Source: Desulfobulbus sp. (GTDB lineage Bacteria; Desulfobacterota; Desulfobulbia; Desulfobulbales; Desulfobulbaceae). From it: 64,000 nt of DNA. The stretch spans positions 1 to 64,000 of the forward strand of contig JAQUEZ010000010.1 in assembly GCA_028684915.1 (NCBI GenBank). The letters run 5' to 3'. A model generated the notes under the pieces. That model saw nothing but the letters and a program-made list of their open reading frames with translations, had not been told where the DNA came from and made no database searches. Positions 53,840 through 64,000 of the stretch are shown piece by piece. Positions within the stretch are counted from its first letter, which is position 1, and each line of letters begins with the position of its first letter. Both the position numbers and the translations under genes were made by a program.

Positions 53840-55299
53840 TCGCCCCCCTCTTTCACGGGAAGATACACTGAAAAACAGGCACCTCCATTCGGCATACGCT
53901 CAACGTCGATCCAACCGCCATGCTCTTCAATAATGCCATGCGCTATTGAAAGCCCAAGTCCGGTGCCAGTGCCCATGGATTTTGTGGTAAAAAACGGGGT
54001 AAAAATATGTTCCATGTTTTTTTCTGCTATCCCCTCCCCTTCATCTTCAAAGCGCAACTTTAAAACAGAGGAAAAATGCTTTTCCCGTGCCTGATCATCG
54101 GCAATATTGCTTACAACCACCTCAACCTTGCCACCTCGTGGCATTGCCTGGATACTGTTCATCAACAAATTAACAAACACCTGTTGCAGCTGCGAGCCAT
54201 CTGCATCCAGAACCATACAAGTCTCCGGGATGACATGCAGTGAGAATTCCACATGTTGTTTATTTGCCATCGGATATAAGAACTGAAATACCTGTTTGAG
54301 TAAAAACACCACATTTTCCTCTGCAGGATTTTGCTTTGGTCGCCTGGTAAAATCAAGCAACTGGCGGATAATTACGGTCATTCGTTCAGCTTGATTCTGG
54401 ATGATTCGTGCACATTCCTGCACTTCATCAGGAGAAAGATTTTCTCGAATAATCATTTTGGCTCTCCCATCTACAACGTTAAGTGGGGTGCCAATCTCAT
54501 GAGCGATACCGGCTGAAATAAGACCAAAAGTGGATAAACGCTCAGTATGACGCAACTGCTCAAGCGTTTTCAACCGTGAATTACATTCAAATTTAATTTT
54601 TTCTTTGGCAATAAGCAGTCTGGAGCACATTTCATTTAACGTTTGCGCCAACCTCGCGAATTCATCATCTCCCTTAAATGCAACAATGGTACCGAAATCT
54701 CCGGTTCCAATACGTTCAACCTGCTCTATCAACTTCTGCAACGGAACACAAATACTTCTGTTCATAAATAAATAGAGAATCGCACCATAAATACAGGCCA
54801 ATAAAATTGTAATGACAATAGCTCTTAAAAGCATTTTATGAGCAAATACCTTCAACGAGGCCATGGGCTGTATTATTTGCAAAGCGCCCTTGTCCACATA
54901 GACCTTCGGCACAGGAATATACGTATATAAATACAACTCGCCTTGTTCATCCTCGTGGGTAACATGCATCGGGGTGCCATTACGTAACTGTTCTTTTTCC
55001 GCTGGAGCCATTGAGGCTAAAGGTGAGGGACCTTTCTCTTTATCAAGCCAGACCCATTGAATATCCAGCTGTCCATCGATCTGTGCATGGTCGATGAGCT
55101 CCAAGGCAACGCGCTCGCTGTTTTTTTCCCTGGCACGATTGAGCACACCGGCAAAACTTTTGCCAATTTGCTCTGCGCTTCTCATGAGATCGAGTTCAAA
55201 CTGCCTGGTTTCAGCCTGATAGTTTAAATATTCGATCAGACAGATAAGGGAAATGGTGCCGACAAGCAAATAACTCAACAATCGATAAAAAAGTTTCAT
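53836..55299 (-). CDS. Sensor histidine kinase, partner of the sigma-54 activator
   Basis: A 487-residue membrane kinase. Helices lie at about 5-25 and 175-197, enclosing a periplasmic sensor of about 150 residues. HAMP, a coiled coil and HisKA follow (phospho-His in IAHEIGTPLN), then the ATPase (NLLMNSIQAMPRGG; GTGLGLSIAHGI). The architecture resembles ZraS/HydH kinases. It is translated just before its response regulator. The sensed signal is unknown. Confidence 0.94.
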   Translation of the reverse strand: MKLFYRLLSYLLVGTISLICLIEYLNYQAETRQFELDLMRSAEQIGKSFAGVLNRAREKNSERVALELIDHAQIDGQLDIQWVWLDKEKGPSPLASMAPAEKEQLRNGTPMHVTHEDEQGELYLYTYIPVPKVYVDKGALQIIQPMASLKVFAHKMLLRAIVITILLACIYGAILYLFMNRSICVPLQKLIEQVERIGTGDFGTIVAFKGDDEFARLAQTLNEMCSRLLIAKEKIKFECNSRLKTLEQLRHTERLSTFGLISAGIAHEIGTPLNVVDGRAKMIIRENLSPDEVQECARIIQNQAERMTVIIRQLLDFTRRPKQNPAEENVVFLLKQVFQFLYPMANKQHVEFSLHVIPETCMVLDADGSQLQQVFVNLLMNSIQAMPRGGKVEVVVSNIADDQAREKHFSSVLKLRFEDEGEGIAEKNMEHIFTPFFTTKSMGTGTGLGLSIAHGIIEEHGGWIDVERMPNGGACFSVYLPVKEGGE

Positions 55300-55456
55300 A
55301 AGCCTATGAGCTGGTGATTATTGACGGAATTCTGAATTTGCGAGAACAAGATACACCTTGTCGTGTAGGCTAGCATGGCAACAACAGTTTTTTTATCGTT
55401 CTCCCTGTGCTGGATCCTTTGTCACCGATCACGGGGCCCCCAAGGGGTCGAAGGAG

Positions 55457-56854
55457 TTACTGAAGACGTGGCAGCCTGACGGTGAGCTTTGTTATTGCTC
55501 CCAATCCGCTTTCAAAGGTAACGTGGCCCTGATGGAGAGCAATAGTTTTTTTCACGATTGCCAACCCCAGTCCAAAGCCGCCGAACTCCGTTGCCCTGGA
55601 TTTTTCTCCCCGATAAAACTGATCAAACACCTGCGGCAACGCTGCTTCGGCCACCCCCGTGCCGGTATTAGCGATGATGACCTCCACCGTGTCCCCCTGA
55701 TGGCTGCAGGTTACGCTGATCCGGCCGCCCTCAACATTGAATTTGAGTGCGTTATCAAAAAGGTTCACAAAGGCTCGCTGCAGCTTCTCCGCTGCGCCAT
55801 GGACCAGGCAATGCGGTTCTATAGTAACCTTGATACCAATGTGAAGGTCCTCTGCTAAAAAACCGTAATCCTCCACCAGCGAGTTCAAGAGTGTCGACAA
55901 ATCGACGGGATGGCATTCCAACCCGGCCAAAGCCTCCAACGATGAGAGGGTTAGCAGATCCTTAACCAACCGCTCCAAGCGAAAAACCTGATTATTGGCC
56001 CTGAGCAGGCTATCCCACACCTGCCCGGTGACAGACTCTTTATCTAAGGTGAATATTTCATCGAGCGCTAACCTAACAGTGGCCAGGGGTGTTTTCAATT
56101 CATGGGAGGTATCGAAAAGAAAGCCTCGCTGCCGATCAAAGGAATTCTGCAACCGATCAAGCATAAGGTTGATGGTCTTGGCGAGCTCGTTGAGCTCATC
56201 GCCTTCCTCTTGCACCGGAATTCGCTGATCGAGATTTTTTTCGCTGATTGCCTTGGCCAGATCTTTTATTTGCTGTACCGGCTGCAAAATCTTCCCGGCC
56301 ACATAGCGACTGATTGCACTTAATATAAGCGTCGAAAATATTAGTCCGGCAAGAATGCCAAAAAATAACTCCCAGATTTCTTCGTTCAGCTTTTCCATGG
56401 GCCGGCCAATCTGCGCCCGAAAAAAATGCCCGTCCCTGTTGATGGCAAAGGTTTTTACGCGAAAAATTGGCCGCCGACTTTTGTCCCAAGGCGAAATGAC
56501 GGATGCATCCACGGCCACGGGACGAGCGATTGCACTTGCATCGGCCGGCACCGGCGCAAGCTGTACCTGTCGAGCCAAATCAGAACGGAAAAGGACCTGA
56601 TTTTTCTTCTGGTCGGTCACCTCAAGCCAATATTGTTCAAGCCCAAGGGTTTGGCTACTCATCTCCTCTTCGCCCGAGCCCTGGGGATGACTTACAAGGA
56701 GGCGGACAACCCGGGTCGCCTCCTCTTGCAACACCGTATCCAGCAGGTTGAAGGGCTGTTCAACCATTTCATAAAACACCACCACGGAAAATAAGAGGCT
56801 CGCAAAAAAACCTGCGCCGACAATAAAGAGCATGATTCTGGTCTTAACTGTCAT
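55457..56854 (-). CDS. Sensor histidine kinase at the end of the arn operon
   Basis: A 465-residue membrane kinase of the OmpR-partner type: helices at about 8-30 and 168-190, a periplasmic sensor of about 140 residues, HAMP, HisKA (SHELKTPLATVR) and ATPase (NLFDNALKFN; GFGLGLAIVKK). It follows the small arn flippase-like gene by 43 bp on the same strand. A PmrB-like role, sensing membrane stress or metal and controlling arn, is likely by position but unproven. No cognate response regulator is adjacent; it may lie beyond the window or elsewhere. Confidence 0.92.
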   Translation of the reverse strand: MTVKTRIMLFIVGAGFFASLLFSVVVFYEMVEQPFNLLDTVLQEEATRVVRLLVSHPQGSGEEEMSSQTLGLEQYWLEVTDQKKNQVLFRSDLARQVQLAPVPADASAIARPVAVDASVISPWDKSRRPIFRVKTFAINRDGHFFRAQIGRPMEKLNEEIWELFFGILAGLIFSTLILSAISRYVAGKILQPVQQIKDLAKAISEKNLDQRIPVQEEGDELNELAKTINLMLDRLQNSFDRQRGFLFDTSHELKTPLATVRLALDEIFTLDKESVTGQVWDSLLRANNQVFRLERLVKDLLTLSSLEALAGLECHPVDLSTLLNSLVEDYGFLAEDLHIGIKVTIEPHCLVHGAAEKLQRAFVNLFDNALKFNVEGGRISVTCSHQGDTVEVIIANTGTGVAEAALPQVFDQFYRGEKSRATEFGGFGLGLAIVKKTIALHQGHVTFESGLGAITKLTVRLPRLQ

Positions 56855-56897
56855 AGAGCGCTTTCTCCACTGCGTGCACCGTGCTGCAAATGCCCCC

Positions 56898-57269
56898 TCA
56901 TGCTGATCGGGTGATCAGCCAAACGCCCAAACAAATGACCGCAATACCCGACAAACGGGCGATGCTCATATTTTCCTGGAATACAAGCCACCCGGCGCAG
57001 GCAGTGACAATATAGCCCACGGAAAGAAGCGGATAGGCATAGCTCACCTCAACCCTGGAGAGCACCAACAACCAGACAACAACACTGATGACATAGCAGG
57101 ACAACCCAACCCAGACAAAACCGTTGGAGGCCACCGCAAAAAAGACGCGGCTGAAATTGTCCAGTACGAAATCAAAATGTCCGACCTGACGCATTCCCTG
57201 CTTCAACGCCAACTGAGCGGCCGCGTTCAACAAAACACCTAAAAGGATAAGGGGGATATAGATGGCCAT
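56898..57269 (-). CDS. EamA/SMR-type flippase subunit (ArnE/ArnF-like)
   Basis: A 123-residue four-helix protein of the small multidrug-resistance type (NAAAQLALKQGMRQVG; SVGYIVTACAGWLVFQENM). In enterobacteria two such proteins, ArnE and ArnF, together flip undecaprenyl-phosphate-aminoarabinose. Only one is present here, so it may work as a homodimer. It follows arnT by about 60 bp. Confidence 0.88.
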   Translation of the reverse strand: MAIYIPLILLGVLLNAAAQLALKQGMRQVGHFDFVLDNFSRVFFAVASNGFVWVGLSCYVISVVVWLLVLSRVEVSYAYPLLSVGYIVTACAGWLVFQENMSIARLSGIAVICLGVWLITRSA

Positions 57270-57332
57270 AACGTTCCTTTTTTCAACAGTTCGAGAAAGA
57301 CTTTCTTAAGGGCGCAGAAAAAAACTCACCTG

Positions 57333-59042
57333 TCAAAATCTCAGGAAAACATACCCCTTTTCCCCATTTTGATCCTGGGAGAGGGGGGGGGGCAGTCCAT
57401 CTCGCCAGCGAGCGTATGCACGCACGCGGGCAAAAAGAACGGTCTTGCCGCGATGCTGCGCGATAAGTTCCCCAGCGGCCTTGAGATCAATCAGCCGACT
57501 TGCACCATCCGGGTAGCCAAATCCATAGCCCAATTCACCGGAAGAGCCGAGATTATAGACGTTGTTTCGTTGCAGATACCAACAAACGGCGCGAATCGAA
57601 TCATCATCGGAGATGACGACATCATCCGGCGCGATGAACGACTTATGCCGTTCTAAAAGCGGACCCGGACACTTCACCTCGACCGTTCGATCCGGCAGGG
57701 TGTAATGGGCCAAAAAATAAATAAAAAACAGGGCCAGGCCCGCAAAGGTAATTTTGACCGGTGCACTTTTGCCCTGATACGACCAAAAACAAAACAGGAG
57801 AAAGAAGAGCAGACCATTGACGATCATGATCACTTTCCAGGACTGACTGTAGGGCACGAAGCCACGGAAACCAAAGATCTGGAGAGCGACAAAGGCGATA
57901 AGCAGCAGGGTAAACAGCACCCCATTGACAACAAGGCCCGCGCGGAACAATCTGCTTTGGCCATTGTTTCGCAGGAGTTGCAACAATCCTAGTCCCATGA
58001 GCAGGGCAAAAGGAGGAAAACAGGGGAGAATATAGGTGAGCAGTTTCCCGTTCGACAACGAAAAGAAGAGAAAGGGAACAAACAGCCAACACAAACAGAA
58101 CTTGAGTAAGTTTGAGCATTCTGGTTGCTCACGCCAGAGCTGTTTGATACCCGAACCTGCGGCAGGAATCAAAAAGGTCCACGGGAAGACCAGTCCAGGT
58201 GCGGCAAGGAGAAAAAACCAGATCGATTCCTTATGCTGGGCATTGCTGGAGGCAAAACGACGGATATGCTCGTTCCAGAAAAAATAATTCCAAAAATCTG
58301 GCTCTTTAAGGTGAACACGCAACGCCCAGGGCAAGGCCACGATCACGGCGACGAGAATCGGCAGCCAACTCATACGCAGAATATCGATAAAACGGCGCTG
58401 CCAGAGAAGATAGGGCACCAGGGCCAAAATCGGCACGGCCAGAGCGAGGAAGCCTTTGGTGAGAAAGGCAAGACCGCAAAGCAGACCGGCAAGGATCAAC
58501 CACATCTTTTCCCGGGAACTGCCTGGTGTTTGCTCCGTGGCCCAATAAAAGAAGACTATGCAGGCGGTAAGAAAAAAAGAAAACAGATTATCCAGCACCG
58601 CAGTATTGCCAACGCCAAAGACCTCAAAGCAGGAAAGAAAAACCAGGGCCGCGGCGATCGGCGCAAACGGCGGTTGCTGTTCCTCTTGGCTCCATCGGAT
58701 TTTTTTTCCAATGAGGAAAACAAGCAGGGCTGACAAGCCCACCGCAAGCGCCGAGGGAAAGCGTACCGCAAAATTATTTTCGCCAAACAGCATCAGGGAA
58801 CCCGCATGCACCCAATAGCCCAAGGCCGGTTTTTCAAAATAACGGACCCCATCCAGGTGGGGCACGGCCCAGTTACCGCTGGCAATCATCTCCCGGGGGA
58901 CTTCCGCATAGCGGGTTTCATCGGGGACAAAAAGATCGCGAGCCCCCAAGGGAACCAAATAGGCAAGAACATAAAAAGACAGCAGCAAGAGAACATACAC
59001 AACTGTTCGCTGTCGTGTTTGTGGCATGTTTAAATCATTCAT
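57333..59042 (-). CDS. arnT: ArnT, aminoarabinose transferase (GT39-like)
   Basis: A 569-residue membrane glycosyltransferase with about 12 helices that puts 4-amino-4-deoxy-L-arabinose on lipid A from the undecaprenyl carrier. Visible are the first periplasmic loop DETRYAEVPREMIASGNW and the conserved KPALGYWVHA region. The ATG at 59042 overlaps the arnD stop by about 7 bp; an upstream start at 59105 lies inside arnD. The C-terminal domain is periplasmic and less conserved. Confidence 0.93.
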   Translation of the reverse strand: MNDLNMPQTRQRTVVYVLLLLSFYVLAYLVPLGARDLFVPDETRYAEVPREMIASGNWAVPHLDGVRYFEKPALGYWVHAGSLMLFGENNFAVRFPSALAVGLSALLVFLIGKKIRWSQEEQQPPFAPIAAALVFLSCFEVFGVGNTAVLDNLFSFFLTACIVFFYWATEQTPGSSREKMWLILAGLLCGLAFLTKGFLALAVPILALVPYLLWQRRFIDILRMSWLPILVAVIVALPWALRVHLKEPDFWNYFFWNEHIRRFASSNAQHKESIWFFLLAAPGLVFPWTFLIPAAGSGIKQLWREQPECSNLLKFCLCWLFVPFLFFSLSNGKLLTYILPCFPPFALLMGLGLLQLLRNNGQSRLFRAGLVVNGVLFTLLLIAFVALQIFGFRGFVPYSQSWKVIMIVNGLLFFLLFCFWSYQGKSAPVKITFAGLALFFIYFLAHYTLPDRTVEVKCPGPLLERHKSFIAPDDVVISDDDSIRAVCWYLQRNNVYNLGSSGELGYGFGYPDGASRLIDLKAAGELIAQHRGKTVLFARVRAYARWRDGLPPPLSQDQNGEKGYVFLRF

Positions 59043-59047
59043 GGCAT

Positions 59048-59965
59048 TCAAACTCCTGGCATGGCCTGCAATGGCCCGGCGCTGGTTTCCTGGCAGGCGA
59101 GCCATCCGTCTCTACCAACAACGGTTTGTTGCACAATGGCAGCCTCTGGAATGTTGTCGGTTCGGGAAAGTGTTGCCCAAAGGGGCTCAAATACAATGCC
59201 ACGCTCCTTGGCCCTCTCGAGAAAATCCGCAAACTGGGCCAGGCAGGCGACCCCTTCCACCTCGGCGTGAATGGTCAACACGTTCGAGCGCTCAGGGCTG
59301 ATCAACCCAAGCAGATGCTCGTTGTAACTCTCCGCTGTACAGGCAAGGCCGATGAGTTCATCGTAGGTGGGCAAGGTGGTCGGCACTTGGACATGCCGGT
59401 AACGCCGCCCTTCAATGACGGGCTGGAAAGGCCCGCTCCCGCGACAATCGGATTGATAACGAAAGGCAAATTGTTCGAGCACCGCTAAAGCCTCCGGGGT
59501 CACCTGCCAGGCAGGTGCGGCAAAACAATCCGGCCCCTTACCTAAAATCCGGCTCAAGGCTTCATACCCTTGACGAATCGCGCCTAAAAGCTCCTGTTGT
59601 CCCTGGCGCTCCAAGCGGGACTGCCAGCGATGGTGATCCCAGGCGTGCAGCCCCACCTCATGTCCGGCTTCTGCGCTCTCGCGAATAATCGACGCACAGC
59701 GGAGGCCGATTTCAGGCCCCGGCCAGAGAGTCCCACGCAAGAGGATATCCCAACCGTAGAGACTCGCGGCCCGTGTGCGCAGCATCTTGAGGAGAAAGCG
59801 GGGGCGCAACAACCGCCAGAGATGGCGCCCCATATTGTCCGGCCCTACCGAGAAAAAAAAGGTAGCCTGAATGTGATGACGCGCAAAAAGGGCAAGAAGA
59901 TTCGGCACCCCCAGGCGAGTTCCGCGCAGGGTGTCAACATCCACACGCAGGCCAACATGGCTCAT
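59048..59965 (-). CDS. arnD: ArnD, undecaprenyl-phosphate-formylaminoarabinose deformylase
   Basis: A 305-residue polysaccharide-deacetylase-fold enzyme (NodB type) that removes the formyl group from the lipid-linked sugar. Metal and catalytic residues appear in [26 protein letters not shown] and GLHAWDHH. Length and sequence match ArnD rather than other deacetylases. It overlaps arnA by 4 bp. Confidence 0.93.
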   Translation of the reverse strand: MSHVGLRVDVDTLRGTRLGVPNLLALFARHHIQATFFFSVGPDNMGRHLWRLLRPRFLLKMLRTRAASLYGWDILLRGTLWPGPEIGLRCASIIRESAEAGHEVGLHAWDHHRWQSRLERQGQQELLGAIRQGYEALSRILGKGPDCFAAPAWQVTPEALAVLEQFAFRYQSDCRGSGPFQPVIEGRRYRHVQVPTTLPTYDELIGLACTAESYNEHLLGLISPERSNVLTIHAEVEGVACLAQFADFLERAKERGIVFEPLWATLSRTDNIPEAAIVQQTVVGRDGWLACQETSAGPLQAMPGV

Positions 59966-61953
59966 GCGCCCACCGGTAAGGAGGTAACCAGGTCGTTGAG
60001 GAAATAATCCAAGGTTGCACTGACCGATTGCTCAAAAGAGACCTTTGGCTCCCAGCCGAGGACAGTCCGGGCCTGGCGGATGGAGGGCCGCCGGTGCTGC
60101 ACATCCTGATAGCCCGCGCCATAGTATGCTCGGGCTTCGATGTTTTGGATTCCGCCTTCCGGAGGAAAATGCGCCCGAAGCGGATGGTCGGCAAATTTTT
60201 GGCGGAGAATCTGGGCAAGCTCCTGCATGGAGTACTCATTGTCTGGATTACCGATGTTGAAAATCTGTCCGTTACAGCGCTCGCCCTTGTTTTCGATGAT
60301 CCTGAACAAACATTCGACCCCGTCATTCACATCGGTAAAACACCGTTTCTGCCGCCCGCCGTCAACCAGGCGAATAGGGGTTCCCTCGACAAGATTCAAA
60401 ATAAACTGGGTGATAACCCGGGAACTGCCGATACGCGCAGACTGCAGTGAATCCAGTTTGGGACCGACCCAGTTAAAAGGGCGGAACAAGGTAAAGGGCA
60501 GATTTTCACTGGCCCCGTAAGCCCAGATGACCCTATCCAGCATCTGTTTGCTGCAGGAATAGATCCAGCGCTGTTTATGGATGGGCCCGAGGACGAAGTT
60601 GGACTGTCGCTCGTCAAACTCGTCATCCTGGCACATGCCGTACACCTCCGAAGTGGAGGGGAAAATCAACCGCTTGCCGTACTTAGCGCAATAACGGACA
60701 ACCCGCAGGTTTTCCTCGAAATCAAGTTCAAAAACGCGCAGGGGGTTGCGCACATACTCGATCGGGGTGGCAATGGCGACCAGCGGCAGGATGACATCGC
60801 ATTTACGCACGTGATACTCGATCCATTCCCGCATGATCGAAATATCCCCTTCAGTGAAATGAAAATTCGGCTGACCGATGAGATGCTGGATACTGCTGGT
60901 GCCCAGATCCATACCGTGTACCTCGTAACGACCGGACTCCAGGAGCCGTTCGCTCAGATGGTTACCGATAAATCCGTTCACCCCCAGGATGAGCACATGT
61001 TTTTTGTACCTGCGTTCGCTGATATCACCGGCCTTGCCATTGAGCCGCATGCCAACCGCCAGGTTCATCTCCTCGGCCAGACGACTGCCGTTGAGATACA
61101 CCCCGTTTTCCATCTGGCCGAATTCCACGATAAGCGCATCCTCGCCGCAGGCGATGGTCAGGGGACTGGTTGAAATCACCGTGCCCGGAGTCAACTTTTC
61201 TGCTTGTGGGGTAACGGTGACCTGCCACAAAATACACTTGCGGTTCACCAGATAGGTAAAGGCTCCGGGATAGGGTCTGGTAACGGCACGGACAAGGTTG
61301 CGGATGGTTACCGCACTCTGGCTCCAGTTGATCTCCCCGTCCTGCGGGCCCCGGCCACCGTAATAGCTGGCCTGCTCTTTATCCTGGGGGAGACGCTCGT
61401 TCGTTCCGGCTTTGATTTTGGGCAGCTGATCATCAAGCAATACGGTTGCAGCCAGATCCAGTTTGGCAAAGAGCGTCAAGGCGGTATCGGCATCGTCAAT
61501 GGCAACACTTTTCTGCGCTATGATATCGCCGTCATCGGGTTTCGGGGTCATGTAATGCAGGCTGACACCCGTTTCCCGCTCACCGTGGATCAAGGCCCAG
61601 TTCACCGGGCATCGCCCGCGATAACGAGGCAGGAGCGAACCATGCAGATTGATACAGCCCGAAGGCGGGATCGCCAGGATCTCCGCCCCCACCATATTGC
61701 GGTAATAAAAGGAAAAGATGATATCCGGCTGCATTTTACGGATTTTATCCACCCACAAGGGATGGTTGATATCCTCTGGTGCATACACCGCAATATCGTT
61801 GGCCGCGGCCAGTTCGGCCACCGAATTGAACCAGATGTTTTCCTGCGGATTGTCGCGATGGGTAAAGATGGCCTCTATTTCGTATCCATTGGCCAATAGG
61901 GCCCTGATACCGGCGCATCCGATGTTGTGATAGGCCAAGACAACAACTTTCAT
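59962..61953 (-). CDS. arnA: ArnA, bifunctional UDP-glucuronate decarboxylase / formyltransferase
   Basis: A 663-residue two-domain enzyme. Residues 1-300 are the formyltransferase ([13 protein letters not shown] with the catalytic Asn and His). About 315-660 are the NAD-dependent UDP-glucuronate C4-oxidative decarboxylase ([35 protein letters not shown]). It makes the UDP-4-keto sugar and later formylates the amino sugar. Length equals that of the E. coli protein. Start ATG 61953 has AGGAG upstream. A 273-bp gap, with nothing recognised, separates it from arnC. Confidence 0.96.
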   Translation of the reverse strand: MKVVVLAYHNIGCAGIRALLANGYEIEAIFTHRDNPQENIWFNSVAELAAANDIAVYAPEDINHPLWVDKIRKMQPDIIFSFYYRNMVGAEILAIPPSGCINLHGSLLPRYRGRCPVNWALIHGERETGVSLHYMTPKPDDGDIIAQKSVAIDDADTALTLFAKLDLAATVLLDDQLPKIKAGTNERLPQDKEQASYYGGRGPQDGEINWSQSAVTIRNLVRAVTRPYPGAFTYLVNRKCILWQVTVTPQAEKLTPGTVISTSPLTIACGEDALIVEFGQMENGVYLNGSRLAEEMNLAVGMRLNGKAGDISERRYKKHVLILGVNGFIGNHLSERLLESGRYEVHGMDLGTSSIQHLIGQPNFHFTEGDISIMREWIEYHVRKCDVILPLVAIATPIEYVRNPLRVFELDFEENLRVVRYCAKYGKRLIFPSTSEVYGMCQDDEFDERQSNFVLGPIHKQRWIYSCSKQMLDRVIWAYGASENLPFTLFRPFNWVGPKLDSLQSARIGSSRVITQFILNLVEGTPIRLVDGGRQKRCFTDVNDGVECLFRIIENKGERCNGQIFNIGNPDNEYSMQELAQILRQKFADHPLRAHFPPEGGIQNIEARAYYGAGYQDVQHRRPSIRQARTVLGWEPKVSFEQSVSATLDYFLNDLVTSLPVGA

Positions 61954-62226
61954 TATTCACTCCTGAATCAAAATTAAAAAAGACTGAGAGTAGAGCTTTT
62001 GCACAAGGATAAGGATGAATAATCTATCCTTTAAGAACGATCCATAACACGAGGAAATTCCTTACATTCGTTCGCAATGACATCGAGGCTGGGTGGCACG
62101 ATGCGCATAAAAAAATCGCCCGCCGGATGGCATTGCAACCACAGGGAGAAATCTCTTTGTTCATTGAGGCAGGATCTTCAGTCGGCAAAAAGCTCACGAG
62201 CAAGGTTTTTTTGACGGATGTGTTCC

Positions 62227-63186
62227 TTACAGATCAGCGGCGGCATTGCCTGCCCCTCTGATTTCATGGATAAAAAAACGTGGCCTGCTGCGGACATCAT
62301 GATAGATGCGGCCGATATATTCGCCGAGCAGACCAAGGCCGATAAACTGGGCGCCGATGAAGACAAACAAAAAGGCAAAAAGGGTAAAAACCCCTTCGGC
62401 GGCCCAAGTGGCACCGTAGACAACCCGCAGCAGCATCAACAATAAACCAAAGGATATCCCACAAAGGGAGATCACTGCGCCGAGAAAGGAAAGCAAGCGC
62501 AGGGGAAAGGTGGACATCGAGGTCAGCAGGTCGTACTGGAGGGAAATCAGTTTCAAAAAACTGTATTTGGATTGCCCGTTTTCGCGCCGAGCATGCCGGA
62601 CTCTGATTTCGCTGGTGCTGCCAGCAAAGGTATTGGCAAGAATAGGAATAAAGGTAGAGCGTTCTGAGCATTGCAGCATGGCCTGGACAATCGATCTGCG
62701 GTAGGCGCGCAGCATGCAACCGTAATCATGCATCATCACCCCGGTTGAGTGTTGCACCATGCGGTTGACCAGATTGGAGGCTACCCGGCGAAAAAGGCTG
62801 TCTTGCCGGTTTTCGCGTATCGTGCCCACCACATCGACGCCCTCGTCCATGGCCCGGACAAGATTGGGAATCTCCTCAGGAGGATTTTGCAGGTCGGCAT
62901 CCAGGGTGATGACGATCTCGCCCCTGGTCTGCTGCAGGCCGGCAAAAACCGCCGCGTGCTGCCCGTAATTACGGTTGAGAATGATCCCTATGATTTCCTG
63001 GTGCTGATCTGCAGCATCGAGAATCATGGCCCGGGTACCGTCCCGGCTGCCGTCGTCTACGAGAATCAACTCAAAACTGCGTCCCGTACTCCGGCAAGCG
63101 GTCAAACAACGGTCGAACAGTTCGGCAAGATTTTCCTGCTCGTTATAAACCGGTATGACCACGGAAAAGTCAGGCACTCCGCTCAT
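62227..63186 (-). CDS. arnC: ArnC, undecaprenyl-phosphate aminoarabinose glycosyltransferase
   Basis: A 319-residue GT2 enzyme that moves formyl-aminoarabinose from UDP to undecaprenyl phosphate. The GT-A domain has [12 protein letters not shown], the acidic VDDGSRDGT and [11 protein letters not shown]. Two C-terminal helices anchor it in the inner membrane (about 235-300). It overlaps arnB by 4 bp, and is separated from arnA by 273 bp, unusual inside an arn operon. Confidence 0.95.
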   Translation of the reverse strand: MSGVPDFSVVIPVYNEQENLAELFDRCLTACRSTGRSFELILVDDGSRDGTRAMILDAADQHQEIIGIILNRNYGQHAAVFAGLQQTRGEIVITLDADLQNPPEEIPNLVRAMDEGVDVVGTIRENRQDSLFRRVASNLVNRMVQHSTGVMMHDYGCMLRAYRRSIVQAMLQCSERSTFIPILANTFAGSTSEIRVRHARRENGQSKYSFLKLISLQYDLLTSMSTFPLRLLSFLGAVISLCGISFGLLLMLLRVVYGATWAAEGVFTLFAFLFVFIGAQFIGLGLLGEYIGRIYHDVRSRPRFFIHEIRGAGNAAADL

Positions 63187-64000
63187 GCGAGCACCTCCTT
63201 GATCGCCCCTACGACATCATCCACATCGTCAAGATCCATGGCCGGAAATAGCGGCAGAGAACAGAGGCGCGCCGAATTCCATTCAGTGTTCGCCAAGCTG
63301 CCTTCCGCCTGAGGCATGGCTTCGCGGTAGTAACGCTGCAGGTGCGCAGCCTTGAAATGGATCCCGGTGCCGATGTTGCGTTTTTTCAACTCCGCCATGA
63401 ACCGATCCCGATCCATGCCGGCCTTTTTACTGTCCACCCGGACCACAAAAAGATGCCAGGCATGGCGCATAGGGTACGCCGGCGGGACAAGCGGCAGCAC
63501 TTCCGGCACATCAGCAAGCAGGGTAAGGTAGCGACTTGCCAACGCGGTGCGTTTTTCGATAAAGGCATCAAGGCTCGCCAACTGGCCCAGGCCGAGCACT
63601 GCGGCCATGTCGGTCAGGTTGTATTTGAAGCCCGGCTCCTGCACCTCGGCCTGGGGAGAACGGCCCTGCATGGTGCGGTCAAAGGCGTCCACGCCAAGGC
63701 CGTGAAATTTCAAGCGGCGGATATGTTCAAGCAGATCGGCATCGTCGGAACAGAACATGCCGCCTTCACCGCAGGTCAGGTTCTTGATCGGATGGAAGGA
63801 AAAAATCGTCGTGCCCCGCTGACCGATCTTTTCCCCCTGGTATTCGGTCCCGGCCGCGTGCGCGGCATCTTCGATCAGGGGAATATTGCGGGCGGCAGCC
63901 ATCTGCCGCAGAGGTGTCAAATCCACCGCTGCACCGGCAAAATGCACCGGAATGATCAGCCGCGTCCGCGTTGTGATCAGGGGCTCAATGGTTTCCCGGG
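63183..64000 (-). CDS. arnB: ArnB, UDP-aminoarabinose aminotransferase (partial)
   Basis: PLP enzyme of the DegT/DnrJ/EryC1 family that converts the UDP-4-keto sugar to the 4-amino sugar. The frame is open to the window edge, so the N-terminal part is missing. Seen are [17 protein letters not shown], the acidic [11 protein letters not shown], the PLP Lys in [14 protein letters not shown] and the C-terminal [15 protein letters not shown]. It is the first known arn gene here; the promoter lies outside the window. Confidence 0.94.
   Translation of the reverse strand, partial: RETIEPLITTRTRLIIPVHFAGAAVDLTPLRQMAAARNIPLIEDAAHAAGTEYQGEKIGQRGTTIFSFHPIKNLTCGEGGMFCSDDADLLEHIRRLKFHGLGVDAFDRTMQGRSPQAEVQEPGFKYNLTDMAAVLGLGQLASLDAFIEKRTALASRYLTLLADVPEVLPLVPPAYPMRHAWHLFVVRVDSKKAGMDRDRFMAELKKRNIGTGIHFKAAHLQRYYREAMPQAEGSLANTEWNSARLCSLPLFPAMDLDDVDDVVGAIKEVLA

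Overview
The window looks like chromosome of a sulfate-reducing or related anaerobe of the Desulfobacterota, most likely the Desulfobulbaceae group. This is inferred from a nif accessory operon with its own sigma-54 promoter, a periplasmic Hyb-type [NiFe] hydrogenase, a Hyf/complex-I-like membrane complex, a flavodiiron protein, many Cys-rich redox proteins, and the protein sequence style. No rRNA or tRNA gene, CRISPR array, integrase or insertion sequence was recognised.

Layout. 1-8 kb: a chemoreceptor, an exported rhodanese, aquaporin Z, alanine dehydrogenase, a PabB-PabC fusion and a receiver-only response regulator, with two kinds of dispersed repeat in the gaps. 8-16 kb: a nitrogenase cofactor operon, nifE-nifN-nifB, behind a near-perfect -24/-12 promoter with a NifA-type upstream site. 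It is followed by a tightly coupled four-gene cassette: a cytosolic solute-binding-like protein, a HypB/CobW-like GTPase, a soluble ABC ATPase and a nitrogenase-associated ArsC-like protein. 16-31 kb: a flavodiiron oxygen reductase, an unknown membrane protein, a TIM-barrel-like protein, a YkgJ-type Cys protein, a CopA copper ATPase, a cupin plus AraC regulator, a 1420-residue PPDK-like protein lacking the PEP barrel, DUF554 and DUF486 membrane proteins and a nucleoside deaminase. 31-36 kb: an AT-rich stretch with an exported orphan and a lone HigB-like toxin, then a FIST sensor gene interrupted by one in-frame TGA and coupled to a PAS-GGDEF diguanylate cyclase, and a 37-codon Lys-rich ORF.

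36-42.3 kb (minus strand): a c-type cytochrome lipoprotein and hybO-hybA-hybB-hybC-hybD, an H2-oxidising enzyme facing the periplasm and feeding electrons to the membrane. 43-50.4 kb (minus strand): a six-gene Hyf-like complex whose large subunit has lost the nickel-binding cysteines, i.e. an Ehr-type (energy-converting-hydrogenase-related) ion pump. 50.6-55.3 kb: two tandem paralogous small proteins of unknown family and a histidine kinase/sigma-54 activator pair. 55.4-64 kb (minus strand): an arn operon (arnB partial, C, A, D, T, one E/F-like subunit) for adding aminoarabinose to lipid A, ending with a sensor kinase.

The most promising leads are the cassette behind nifENB, which I read as a possible soluble metal or cofactor handling module and not a transporter; the TGA-interrupted FIST gene, a selenoprotein candidate or a fresh nonsense mutation; the Ehr-type complex; and the barrel-less PPDK-like protein.
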